Shown one piece after another: positions 38,640 to 52,011 of a stretch of DNA of 64,000 nucleotides. Origin of the DNA: Amphirosellinia nigrospora (Eukaryota; Ascomycota; Sordariomycetes; Xylariales; Xylariaceae); contig SCHM01000004.1 in the NCBI GenBank assembly GCA_004123355.1, positions 4,062,316-4,126,315 on the forward strand. The letters are read 5' to 3'. Position numbers and translations under genes: made by a program. The notes under the pieces were generated by a model. It was given only the letters and a program-made list of their open reading frames with translations, was not told where the DNA came from and ran no database searches. Each line of letters begins with the position of its first letter. Positions within the stretch are counted from its first letter, which is position 1.

Positions 38640-38755
38640 TTTTATTGTTATTATAGTCAACACTATTATTGTTATTATTGTTATTATCGTTGTTATTATT
38701 ATTATTATTATTATTGTTATTGTTGTTGTTATTTATTATTATTACTATCCTAGCC
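38640..38755. repeat. Trinucleotide microsatellite (TTA/TTG)n
   Basis: A run of ATT/GTT triplets including eight uninterrupted TTA units near 38695-38720. Interrupted by TTG and TCG units. Confidence 0.85.
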
Positions 38756-41700
38756 TAAAAGTAGCATTATATAGCCCTGTTTAAAAAAGCGTTCTTATTT
38801 TATTAGTTAGAACTAAAAAAATAATTAATATATAACTTACTTTAAAATATTACTATATAAAGTTTATAGCTATTTTAACCTTGCTTAATATATTAAACCG
38901 TATAATATAATCTTAAATCCTTTTACTTAGATTTTAGTTATAGCTGCTAAAAATATTAACTAACTTTGTTTTAATTTTTAGTTAAGCATTAAAATACTAT
39001 TTAAAAGTAATAAATGCTATAAAAATAGCTATGTTTAAATTAATATAAAAAAAATAAAAGCTTATTTAGTTTATGTGTTTTATAAAACCTTTAGTTCTAA
39101 GGAAAAAAACAATTATTTTAGCTAGTAGTCCGGGCAAAAATTAAAAAGTTTTCTTAGTATATTTTATAGTATTAAATAATATAATAATAATAAAAATTGC
39201 TTAATAAGGTATAACTATAAACATAAAAAATAGCTAGGTTAAATATAACTATAAACGTAAATAATAGTTAATATATTATTTATAATAAAATAATAATTTA
39301 ATTTTTATAAGCTATAAAACAAGGTTTTATTATGTTATACTAGTATACTACTATTAATAAAGGGCTTATTATTTAAAAATAAATAGTAATAAACGGAATT
39401 TTAAATAACGATTAGTTTGTTTTATGTTTTTATTTAATATTATTAAACTTTTTATTGTTATTTTATATTATTAGGTTTATATTTTAAAGCTTTATTAATA
39501 ACGTTGCTCGGTAAATAGCTTTAATTTATATATAAATATATATAATAAATAAAAATTGTTTTTACTTTTTTTTCCCACTAGCTTATAATATTATTTTTTA
39601 AGTTTTATAGCTTTTATTAATGTTTATAAATGCTATATATACTACTTTTTAACGTTTTTTTATAAAAGTCCTCTTTTAAAATATTAGCTAGTTTTGTTTA
39701 AATTAAGTTTATTAAGTTATTATGTATAGTTTTTAAATATAACTCTTATAACCTAATAATATGTTATACTTTTTTTACTTTTTTTTTATCGCTATAATTT
39801 AAATACTTTTTTTAATATAAACTTATATATTTATAAAGTTATTAAAACTTTTAATATAATAGTATAGCTAGCAAATAATAGTTAAATAGCAAATAATACT
39901 TATTAAAGCTAGCAATATTTCTTAGTTATAAAACTTTAACTAAATAGTAAAATTAAAAAAAATAAAATCTATAAAAAGCTTATTTTAAATATAAAATATT
40001 AATATTATAATAGTTAGCTAAATAATATCTAAAAAAGCTCGTAAAACTATTATAATATAAATATTTAAATTAAGTATTTTTTAAATATAATAAAAAAAGC
40101 GTATTATATTAAATTAAATATACTAGTTTATTAAAAAAGCTACTATTATAATACTTTATTTATTTATATTAAATAAAAAAAACTATAAAAACTATACTTT
40201 AGTAGGATTATTTATTTTAGCCGTATAAAAAGCACGCTTTTTTTTAATAATCTTAATAACTATAGTTATATAAATCGGCTTAAAAACAATATAATTAAAA
40301 TTTATATATAAAAAGTTATAATATTAATAAAAGCTATTATAATATTAATAAAATCTAATTTTAATAAAATTATTAAACTTTACGCTCGTTTATAACTATT
40401 TATTAAACTACCGCTATTACCCGGGCTATTATAATAATATAATTATTAAAAAAAATATTTATTATTATAATTAAAAAAATCCTATTTTATATAATATAAA
40501 ATATAATTTATTTATTAAACGATCCAAGTTTACTAGCGGATAAAATTTAAAATTTAATAATATAATAACTATTTCTAGCTTTAGCGCTTATTAATTTTTA
40601 AGCTAAACAATATATATATTAAAATATATTTTTTTATTCTTTAAAATATTATTAATCTAATAATATATTTTTTAAAGCTTTTTTTTTTATTATATAAAGC
40701 TATATAATATTTTTCTATTAATTTAAATACTTTTTTAATAAAAACATATTATATATTAATATAATTTCTATAAATCGTAATATTTAAGCTAATAATTTTT
40801 CTAAATATTGCTTAAAGCCGGCGTAATCCTAAAATTAAATAATAATATAAGCAAGCTAAAAATATTAGCTAATAAAAATAATTCAAACTACTTAAGCGGC
40901 TATTTATTATTATAGCTTTAAATGCCTAAAGTTCTAGTAATAAATTTCGACTTTAATAAAAGTTTATTATACTTTATTTAAAATATATTTAAAAATATTA
41001 TATAACTATAAAATCTAAATAATATATAATAACTTTTAATATATAAAATAAACTTAATTTATTAATTTATTTTTAATATTATTTTTATAAATACTATTAA
41101 AAATTCTACGTATAGCTAAAAATATAACTATAAAAATATTTATATTTAATAATTTTAATATAATAATACTGCCTAATATTTATTTTTTATTAATTATTTA
41201 TTTAACGTTTAAATAAAACAATTTATTTTTATAAAAAATATATAATTAACTTTAAATTTTAATATATTTTATTTATATTTTAATTAAAACAATAAAAAAA
41301 TATAAAAAACTTATAATAATATTTTATTTATATAGTTTTATTTTATAATATTATTATAATACTATATATAAAAAAGCTTTTTAATATATTATAGTTTTAT
41401 ATTTTAAAACTTTTATAAAATATCTTAAATATTATTTATACGCTAAATAACCGAACAATTAATTCGTTATATTTAATTTATTAACCTTAGTTTTATATTT
41501 AGCTAACTAGGTCTTTTAAATATTATTATTTTTTATTTTTAACTAAAATAATAAATATAAAATCTTATAGTAATTTAAAACTACTTAGAAATATATTTAT
41601 TTACTGCTTAAGTATATATTTATTTTTAAATATAAACTTAAAATTTAAGTATATATTTAATATTTATACGTATATTTAATAGTTATATATATATTTAATA

Positions 41701-43368
41701 TTTATATATATATTTATAAATATTTTTTATTATTTTTTAGCTATACTATAAAATATTAGTACGTTAAATAGTGTTTTATTATACTATTAAGCTATTTTAC
41801 TAAGCGTATAGTTTTTATCCTATATATTTTTAGCTTTTTAAAATATATACGCTATTAAGGTTTTTATATAAATATTATATTAATAATATATATTTATATT
41901 TAGTAGCTTTTATTATTTTCGATAAATATTTTAATAAATATCCGGATATTTAAAAAATATTTTTTAATATTTTTAGTAGTTATATCGATATTATAAACAA
42001 TATAATCGTTAAACGTATTAAATAGTATATATATATAAGCTATTAAATTATTAAAATCTTTTATATAGTAATATTTAAAAAAAAATTAAAGCTAATAGTT
42101 ATAGTTTTTTATTAATTTAAAATAAACAAATTTCTTAGAAAAAAATTAAAATCAAAAAAGATATTATAATAAAAACTTAAACAAAAACCAGAACTATAAT
42201 TACGTACTATTTAATAAACAATAATACGTTATTAATTTAACTCGGACTAATAAAACAAATAAAAAAACGAAAAAAATATATAAAGTAATATAAAGGATAA
42301 AAAAACAAAAAAACATATAAAGCGATATAAAAAACGAAAAAAACTAAGAAAAATAATAAAAAAAAAAAAAAAAATCTTTTATACTAAGGCAAATACGTTA
42401 TATAACTACGTAAAATTTTAGTTTAATAATTATTATAAAATATATAAAGCTATAGTTAAATATTTAATATTTTAACTATTTTATTTTTATATTTTAATTA
42501 TTTTTCCTACGCTAATTAATAATATTTAAAAACTAGTTCTTTTATATAGCTTTATAAATAAAATAAAAAACGCGTTTTAAAAATTAATAAGTTTATATAT
42601 TATAAAAAAGTTAACATAAATATATTTATCCTTAGGTTTAAATAATAAACTAAATATTTAAAAGCTACCTTATTAACATAAAATATATTTTACGTTTTTA
42701 TTTTCTTTATTTTATTAAAATATAAAAAAAGCTATTATAATTAATACTAAAAAGTTAAACAAACTAATTAATTTATACGCGTATAGCTTAATCTATTATT
42801 ATAATACTTTAACTATTTATTTTTAACCTTATTACCTAGAATATTAATCTATAACGTTTAAACGAAAATATCTTAATTTATTTAACGTTAAAATTTATGC
42901 TTTTTTTATAATAGCAATAACAATATAACAGTAATACAACAATAATAATAATAACAAATACTACCCGATTAAACTATAGCTTTATTCTTAATATACTATA
43001 TTACCGCCTATTACTTGCGCATATATATTTAAAAACATATAAATTTATAATAATAAAAAAAAGCTTATAACGAAGCTAAACTATAATTCGGTTATTAATA
43101 AGCTTATAACTGCTTTTTAATATATATATTTATAATATATTTTTAATAAAAACCGTTTATTATAAAGTTAAAATAATTTAATTAATAAGGTTTTAACCGC
43201 TTATTTTATATATATATTTAAATATTTCTATTTTATTACGTGGTTATAATACTAGTAGTTTTTACCCGCTGTTTTAAAACTTTATTATAATTAGCAAAAT
43301 TAAATAAAAAATAGTTAAATTAAAGACTAAAATGAGTTTATTTTAAATAGTAGCCTTTATTTTATTTA

Positions 43369-43695
43369 TTGTTTAAAAAGCATATTTTGTTTTATTTTAG
43401 CCTGGCCACCTAATATAAAACAAAAAGTACTTTAAAACAGCAAAAATAAAATAAAGTATAAAAAAAAACTTTAATATTTAAATAGCGCTCCTACTTTATT
43501 GTTTAAAAAGCATATTTTGTTTTATTTTAGCCTAGCTACCTAAAATAAAACAGAAATACTTTAAAGCGGCAATAATAAAACAAAGCATAAAAAAAACTTT
43601 GGTGTTTAAACAGCGCTTTTACTTTGCTATTTAAAAAGCATATTTTATTTTATTCTAGCTTGGCCACCTAAAACGAAACAAAATGCTATTAAAAC
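43369..43695. repeat. Three copies of a ~128-bp tandem unit
   Basis: Copies start near 43369, 43499 and 43626 with TATTGTTTAAAAAGCATATT or a variant, then TTTATTTTAGCCTGGCCACC or its mutated forms. Differences between copies (GGCC to AGCT, GCGG to ACAG) are transitions. The array is less AT-converted than its surroundings. Confidence 0.88.
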
Positions 43696-44571
43696 AGCAT
43701 ACTTAAGGAATAATATATTAGTTAATATATATAACGTTATGTTTAAAAATCTGTTTTTAATAGTATGTATGCCTATATATATATATATATTTATAAAGGA
43801 AATTTATATATAAAGGTATAATTATTGTTTTTATTATTAATTAGTTATTGTTTATAACTTACGATTTAATTACGCTAGTATTATATGTTTTTTAAACCTT
43901 TTTAATATAAAAACGAACTTTTTTGCGAAATATATTTAATGTTATATTATTAATTACTTTTAAATAATATATTTATAATAAATAGCTTGCTTAAATTATA
44001 ACTAAAATATAGTTTATTTAAGCTATAAAACTAAAAAAATATACTAGCTAGCTAGTATATAAACTTAGCTATAATCTATTTATACGTAATATATTAATAA
44101 ACTATTTATTTATATATATAATAATAATAAAATTAAAATATTATTAAATTATAATTTTAAAAATTAATAATAATTTTTATTATTATTTTAAAAATTAGTC
44201 GATTAATATATTTTAAAAACCTATATTAGCTAAAATAGCTTTAAAATTATATAGCTTTTATAAACTTTAATTTAGAACTAGCGTAGCTAAAATAATAATA
44301 TATTTAAAAAAGCAAAAAAAGTATATATAACAAAAGCCGGGGTTATAAATTAAAGTTTTCTAATAATAAATAATTAGCCCGAGCATAAGCTTTAGCTATA
44401 GCTCTAGCTTAAACTTAAGCTCTAGCTTTATAAGTTTAAATATAACCCCGTTTATCCGCAAATAAACAATTTATTTAATAATTAATATATTCTAAATATT
44501 TTAACCTACTAGCTTTTATATATTAACTTTAATAGTTATATTATTACTATATTTTTATTTAACCCGCTAAA

Positions 44572-45015
44572 TATTTATTTAACTAGTTATTTTTTAGCTA
44601 GTATATTTATTAATAATAATAATATTACGAAATCTTTTTATTAATAACCGATTATTAATAAAGCTAATTTTTTATATTTTAATTTATTTAATAAATAATT
44701 TAAACAAAATATTTTAGCTTGCTAGCTATTATATTTTAACGTTTTTAAAAATAATAATTATATTATAGTATTATTATTTTAATAGCTAAATATTTATATA
44801 ATTAATTATTTTTAGTTAATATATTTATTAATAATAATAGCGCTATAAAGTTTTTTTATTAATAACTAATTATTAATAAAGCTAATTTTTTATATTTTAG
44901 CTTATTTAATAAATAATTTAAGCAAAATGCCCTAGCTTGCTAATTATTATATTTTAACGTTTTTAAAATAATAATCGTACGATAATATTATTATTTTAAT
45001 AGTTAAATATTTATG
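44572..45015. repeat. Two direct copies of a ~220-bp unit
   Basis: The copies begin near 44572 and 44791 and share ATATTTATTAATAATAATA, then ATTATTAATAAAGCTAATTT and GTTTTTAAAATAATAAT-like stretches in the same order. Confidence 0.8.
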
Positions 45016-45647
45016 CGGCCGAACCTACGTAAAATAGTATTTTAATAATATTAATAATAATTTTAGCTTAATATTTATATAAATATTTATTAAAATAGCT
45101 AGCTAAATATTATATAATTAGCGCGTTATTTTTATAAGTTATTTATTTTAATTTTTTAGCGAAAAACCGCTTATTATAAACGAGCTTTTTATTAGTTAAA
45201 AATTGCTTATTATAAATAAAATTTTTATAAACTTAAAAAGTTTAAATATAATATTATTTATTAATATAAGCTTTTTTTAGCTAAAAATAAATTTTTAATA
45301 AATTATATTTTATAAAATACTTTATTAATTATATTTTATAAACTATTAGTTTAAAAGCATAATATAATAGTTTAAAAATATATTATAGCAGTTTAAAAGC
45401 TTATAATATTTTATTTAAAAATAATACCGAAAAATTATATTTTTTTTATAAAATTAATATAAAAGCCCTTTAATAAAAGCTAGCTTTTTATTATTATGTT
45501 TAAAGCTTTTAAAAATATTAATATTAAAACTAGAAATATTTACGTCCGGAATTTTAAAAATAACTTTAATTATAAAGCTTTTATAGCAGCTTTAATAAAT
45601 TTAACGTTATTATTAAAATTAGCTTTTATATTTAATAAAATATCGCT

Positions 45648-45976
45648 AAAAACTTTTGTTTTTAAGCTTTTAGCTATAATTAACGTTTTTTTTTATAACG
45701 TAATTACGCTTAAAATAATATTTTGATAGAAAATTTTGCTTTTAAGCCTTTAGCTATAACTAACGTTTTTTTTTATAACGTAGTTACGCTTAAAATAATA
45801 TTTCGATAAAAAGTTTTATTTTTAAGCTTTTAGTTATAACTAACGTTTTTTTTTTATAATATAGTTACGCTTAAAATAATATTTTAATAAAAAATCTTAC
45901 TTTTAAACCTCCGGCTATAATTAACGTTTTTTTTTATAACGTAATTACGCCTAAAATAATATTATAATAAAAAATC
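45648..45976. repeat. Four tandem copies of an ~81-bp unit
   Basis: Each unit holds TTTTAAGCTTTTAGCTATAA, TAACGTTTTTTTTTATAACG and TTACGCTTAAAATAATATTT in order. Unit borders lie near 45730, 45812 and 45895. Differences are mostly transitions. Confidence 0.88.
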
Positions 45977-48900
45977 CTGCTTTAAATATTTTAATTATTA
46001 TTAATATTTTTACTTTATAGCTTTATTATATTATAAATATTATAAAAAATATTTATAAGTACGCTTTTTATATTAAATATATTTTATTAAAGCAAAATTA
46101 TTTTTACTAATAAATTTTAAAAAAAAAAAAAATAATTAAAAAAAAATAATACTAAAAATTACTTTTAAAAAATTTATAAGCTTATAAAACTACGTAAATA
46201 ATATAAAAACATAAAAAACAAAATAAAATAAAAAACTAATTTATAAAAACTAATAAAGCTATTTTAAACCTAAATTATAAGCTTATAAACTTATTAAAAC
46301 TTTATAAATATATTAACTATATATTATTTGCTTAATAAAAAAAAAAATTTATAAACTTTATTACTATTTTAAATTAATATTTAAAGCTTTAAAGCTAAAA
46401 GTAAAAATTAATAAAAAAATAATTTTACGTTAGCTACGTTGCTTAATTTAAAATATTTCCTTTAAAAAATATATATATAATTCATAAGGACGTAATATTA
46501 TAGCACCCTAAAGTAGCTAAATAAAGCATAGCAAAAAGTAGTAGTTTTAACCCTTGTTGCTTTTATAAAGTATTAATAATATTTAAATATAAGTATTTAT
46601 ATTAATATAGTATAAAAAACTTCGTTTAATATATTTTATATAATTTTATATAATAATTATGGATTATAATACCCATAATTTCTACTTATAATAACTGCTA
46701 CTTATAATAATTACTACTTGTAATAAATGATATTTGTAGTAAATGAAGGCAGGTATAAGCAGTGAATATACTTGCTTTACTAAATTGCGAATATATAAGT
46801 AGCTATTTATGGCGTAAAGTTAAACCTTCTTTTTTCTTTTTTATTTATAGATTTTATATATAATATATTATATATATTAAAGCTTTGTTTTTTAAATATA
46901 TAAAGCGTAATAGTTACGCTTTATATAAAAAACAAAAAAAATCTTTTAATTAAAAAGAATATAATATATTAATAAAAATTAATAAAACTTAAAAACTTCG
47001 AAGGAATTTTATTTATATTTTTAAAGTTTGTTATTTAAGACTTTTATTTTATATATTAAATAAAACTAAAACTATACTGTTTTAAACCTAAAAAAAATTA
47101 ATATATATTTTTTATTTTATGATAAAATTAAAATAAAACCTATAGTAACTATTTACTTTTTAAACATAATAATAAATTAATAAAAATAAGCAAAAATAAA
47201 TATAGCTAAAATAATATATTTAGCTTTTAATAAAAATAATTAAATATATATTTTTTTTATATTTTTGTTTTATTTATTTTAGTTTTTTATTTTTATAAGC
47301 TATATTAAACCTAAAATATTATTTATTATTTTTATTTATTTTATTTATAGGCAAAGTTAATTCGGCCTTTTTAAAAACGGTTAAACGTATTTTATAATAA
47401 AAAAATAACTTATAAATAATTTTTACTAAAAAAAAAATATTAAAACTATAATAATAAACCGAATTATATATAATTTAAATATATTTAAAGCTAAAAAAAA
47501 ATTATAAAACGCTAATTTTATATTAATATTATAACTAAATTTAATTATTATAAAATAACGCTTATTAAATATTTTAAAAAGTTAATATTAAAAACAAAAA
47601 TATAATTAAAGCTTAAATTATTAGTACTATTATTTAATACTAATATAAAACTACTAACTTTAATAGTATAAAGCTTATTAATAAAAACTTTAACGTTAAT
47701 ATAGCTAATAAAAATAAAACTATTAATAAAAGTACTAATAAAGCTTTAAAAACTTTTTCTTATATTTTAAACCTAGGTTTTTTAACGCTTAATAATATAT
47801 TTTTTTAACTGGCGCTACTATTAAACATAATATAATATTTTTACAATTTTAAAAAATATTAACTACTAATATTTACTTTATTAAAATAATTATTTATAAG
47901 CTTTATTTATTAATAATATTGCTAAATATAAGCCCGAAATCTTTAGTCCTATTATAAACGTATATACTAAACAATTAAATCTTTTTTTAAGTTTACGCTA
48001 CTTTTTTAAAATATAAAAAACTATACGCCTAATAAAAAAAAAACAAAATTTTTTATATTAAAAATAAAAATATAAAATAAACAGCTTAACTAGCCTTACT
48101 ATTTATTAAAACGTATTAAAGCTAAAAATATTATTAAATATATTTAATAAAATAATTAAAAACTAATATAATTTAATATTTATATATAAAAAATATAATT
48201 ATAAATTAATAAAACCGCTTAATAAATTAGTTTTTATTGTTTATATAATTATTTTATTTTTTAACTTAATAATATTAATATCGAAAAATTACTAAAAGCT
48301 TTATATAAATTATATTTTAAATAAAATATATATTATAAGTTATAAAATTAAATAAATTATTTTTTTATAAAAGTTTTAATAAAATATTATATAAAATATA
48401 TTAAACTATAAAATTAAAAATAAAACTTAATAAGCTTAAATATAAAAATCTTAAGTTTAAATTTATTTAATATATAGCTATTAATCGATTATTATTTATA
48501 AATAAGCGAAACTTTTTTAATATTTACTTTTAAATCTATTAATAACCTTTAAATCCGAACTTTTTAAAATTATATTTTAAATTTTTATATAAAACTTTTT
48601 TAATTATAATTATTTAACTAAATTTTTTTTTTTTAAATTTATTTTAAATTTAGCTACTTAGTTTTTAATTTTTATTTAATATATTTATTATAATTATTTA
48701 TAATATTCTTTAGCTATAGTTTTTTTATTTAATTAGTTTAATTTTATTTTTTTATTATTATTAGCAACTATAATAATCTTAAATTATTTAAAAAAACTTT
48801 ATTTAATATAAATTTTATTAAATAGGTCCGTTATTTTATAATATAAATTAGCTTATATAGCTACGTAGTTTTTTTCCGCTTAAAAAAAAAAAAAAAAAAC

Positions 48901-49458
48901 CGTATTTATATAATAAGCTTTTATACATTATTAAAACACTTAATAAAATCGTTAATAATAATATTAAACTTAAATATTATTAATTAAACAATTTTATTAT
49001 TATTTTTTTAATTTAAATTAATATTATATAGTTATGCTTAAATTTTTTTATAAAATTATAAAAAGCTAGATTTATCCGATTTTTTATTTCCTATTAACTT
49101 TATTATATAATTTTTTAAAAAAATAAAATAATATAAACTTATTTAGCTTTTACGTTTAAACCTTTATTATTTTTTCGTTTAAAAAACAATATTATATAAA
49201 CAAAAACAACTATATACTAAAAATAATATTTAATATAATAAAAAAGCTTTATAAACTTTATAAAAATAAAATATAAATATTTATTATATATAAAAAACTA
49301 ATAAAGTTATTTCTATAAACTTTATATAATTATTTAATTATATAAAAAGTTTTTTTATTTTAATAATATAAATTAGTTTAATAATATAAAAATATTTTAG
49401 TAATTAATATTTATATTTTCGTTAATTAATTAATACTAATAATAAAAATTAAAAATTA

Positions 49459-49730
49459 ATTAATGTGATAGATGCAACACAGGCAGAAGGTTCAAACACC
49501 TAATTTACCCTATATTGGAAGCTAATATTCTACTTAAGGAAAGAAAGAAGGAAGTACAGTACATTGACCTGCAGGTGGCAATAAGTATTTGTGGGTGCGT
49601 GCCCCACACCGCCTAATACTGCCACCTCACACCGCCCAGCCCAGTACTGCCACACATTCCCTGTAGGGCAGCCACAGTGCAGCCACAGCCCCAGATAAGT
49701 GGGTCAAAAGAGTGGGGCTGTGACAATTAA
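49459..49730. mobile_element. Solo LTR, not RIP-mutated, with 5-bp target duplication
   Basis: A 262-bp GC-normal segment (49464-49725) begins TGTGATAG and ends CTGTGACA, giving TG...CA termini. It is flanked on both sides by ATTAA (49459-49463 and 49726-49730). It contains CCACCTCACACCGCCC-type C-rich sequence. It is unlike the LTRs of the 29-36 kb element. The single terminal repeat fits LTR-LTR recombination that removed the element's body. Its clean sequence implies insertion after the surrounding block was mutated. Confidence 0.92.
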
Positions 49731-51570
49731 ACAAAAAAACTTTTCGTATATAGCTATATAATATTATAAAACTTATAAAAATAATTTAACAATAAATATT
49801 TACCCTATAAAAATTATAGCAAAAAATCTTAATAAAAATACTTTATAAAGTACTAAAAATCATTAAACTAATAGTTAATTTACCCTTAAGCTATAATATT
49901 AGCTATTTTTCTAGCTAATATTTAAATTTAAAAAATCCTTAGCCTTATATAATGCTTAAAAATATAAATTAATAGTATTTATTTTTAAAACTTATAAAAA
50001 CGTTTTTTTTAATTTTAGTACTTTTTTATTAAAATTTTAGCTTAATTTTATAGCTATCATAAACTAAAACCTACTATTATATTCTTTTATTATTAATCTT
50101 TTATTAAAATTATAAAATCTATTATTAATAAAATAAATTTTAATATTACTTTTAATCTAATAAAAGCTTTCGATTTACTAAAGGCGCTTTTAAAAAAAAA
50201 AACACTTAAAATATTATATATATTTACTTATTAATAATATTTTTAAAAATTTTCCGAAAATTTTTTAGTTTATTATATAAAACATTTAAAATAAATAATC
50301 TTTTTAGCTTAAATAAAATAACTAATTATTAATTTTACACATTTTAAATTATTATTTTTTTTAAAATTATTATTTATTTTTTTAATAACTTAAATAATAA
50401 AAATATAATATTTATAATATTTTTTTATTTTTACTACTTTATAAACTTTAAAACTATATTACTAGCGCTATAATTAAATTTAAAACGATTTTTAGCTAAT
50501 ATAAACTATTTTTTAATTATTTATAGCTTATAGCATATAAATTTTTTATTTTTTAAAAATAAAAAAATTTTTTATTTTAAACTATTTTATAAATAGCTAG
50601 TTTAACGCTTATAAAATTATACTAAATAAATTAATTAATATTTAAAAAAAAGCTTTAAAAATCGAACATATAATTATTACGTTTTTTATTTTAAAAATTA
50701 ATATATATTTTTTTTTATTTATAAAGTAATATTAATTTATTTGCTTTATATATTTATACTTTTTATAAAAAAATATTTTATTAGTTTAATATTAATTTTT
50801 ATTTTTTTTAAAAAATATACTATATATTTTAATATAACATTATAAGTTCGACTAAACTTTATATTTATTAAAAAATATTTTTAAAGCAAACTATATTATT
50901 TTTTTTTTCGCCGCAGCTTATAATATAATAAGCCTAATAAAAAAAATTTTTATAAAGCTAAAATATTATACAATCGATAAATAATAGCTAATAATTTAAA
51001 CGTTATTATTATTAATTATTTATTAAAAAAATATATATAATTATTAAAAAAATAAATCAGCAAACGTTTTTTTTTTTTTAATAAAATATAAAGCTTAAAC
51101 AATAAATATTATAATAGCCGTAAAAAAACGCGCCGTATTTAATTATTTTAATATTAATATATACTATTTTTAGCTATATAAAAACCCGCCCTTATAAAAC
51201 TATATTAAAACAAAAAAGTTATATAATATTTTAAATTTTAATAAAAAGCTAGCTAAACGTCTAACTATAAGTATTAATTTTTTATTAATTAATATATCGA
51301 TAATTATTATTAAGCGGACTATTTACTTAAAGCACCGTTTTATAATAAATATTATATATAAATATAATTATTTCGTTTTATTATTTTTTTCCGGAATAAA
51401 TAATAAGCTACAGTTAATATAACAAAATGCTTAAAATATAAAGTTTAATTTAGCTAATAATCTCTTTAAAGTTTTTAGTTTTTTAATTTTAACTTTAAAC
51501 TTTTAATAAAAACAAAAAAAATTTAAAACATATATACTACATTAGCACATTTAACGCTTATTAACTCAAT

Positions 51571-51618
51571 AGCTCTAAAAACATATCTTTAAAGCTCTAG
51601 AAACATGTTTTTAGAGCT
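51571..51618. repeat. 14-bp inverted repeat at the right border of the AT block
   Basis: AGCTCTAAAAACAT (51571-51584) is the exact reverse complement of ATGTTTTTAGAGCT (51605-51618), with a 20-bp spacer. Base composition becomes normal within about 40 bp to the right. Confidence 0.85.
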
Positions 51619-51657
51619 AAGATCTTACTTAAAATGGCAAATTATGCCTCCGGGAGC

Positions 51658-52011
51658 TTAAGAATCCCAGCTTAAGAAGAAACGATGTCCCTCACCAATC
51701 GAACTTCTGATACTATTTCGGTGGCACTTCCTATACTTCAGTCGTTCGTGATGACCGCAGCGGCAATTTTGGGGAACAGGCGGAACTAGGCTACTCTCTC
51801 TAAAGCGATGAGGCCGAGCACTAGGCGTGTACACGAAGAAGCCTGTTGTGCTGGAGTATATCTTTTCCGCCAGCTCTCGTTTGCCAACAGGCTTGCCGTG
51901 ACAGTACTTGATCTGCTTGACGTCTGGTAAAAAATCACCAGTTTGCTCAGCTGTTAGGAGCGTGGGGTTGAGAGGCTTAACCTCGAAACCGTTTTTGGAA
52001 ACGTCAGACAT
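51658..52011 (-). CDS. Hypothetical protein, 117 residues
   Basis: An ATG-to-stop frame begins MSDVSKNGFEVKPLNPTLLT and contains FLPDVKQIKYCHGKPVGKRE and KIYSSTTGFFVYTPSARPHR. I do not recognise a family. The first 70 residues look like a real protein; the Cys/His/Arg-rich tail may be a wrong frame or a truncation, because the stop lies within 20 bp of the AT block. The G/T-rich tract upstream (52060-52110) fits a 5' UTR. It could be the remaining 5' part of a gene cut by the AT block, or another gene with a base missing. Confidence 0.4.
   Translation of the reverse strand: MSDVSKNGFEVKPLNPTLLTAEQTGDFLPDVKQIKYCHGKPVGKRELAEKIYSSTTGFFVYTPSARPHRFRESSLVPPVPQNCRCGHHERLKYRKCHRNSIRSSIGEGHRFFLSWDS

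Larger units (their letters stand above)
21810..51640. repeat. 30-kb AT-rich, RIP-mutated heterochromatic block
   Basis: From about 21810 to 51640 the sequence is almost all A and T, with stops in every frame and no credible gene. The surviving C residues sit mostly in CG, GCT and ACT contexts, while CA and TG dinucleotides are strongly depleted. Comparing the two LTRs of the element inside shows directly that C:G has been turned into T:A. This is the signature of repeat-induced point mutation acting on transposon copies. Blocks like this form AT isochores or centromere cores in Pezizomycotina. The three GC islands (about 36120-36319, 37940-38110, 49464-49725) are mobile-element parts that escaped or arrived later. 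Confidence 0.93.

Noticed and set aside
21810-51640. Mitochondrial DNA insertion as the source of the AT-rich block
   Set aside because: No mitochondrial genes are recognisable, and the LTR pair shows directly that the AT-richness comes from transition mutation of nuclear repeats.
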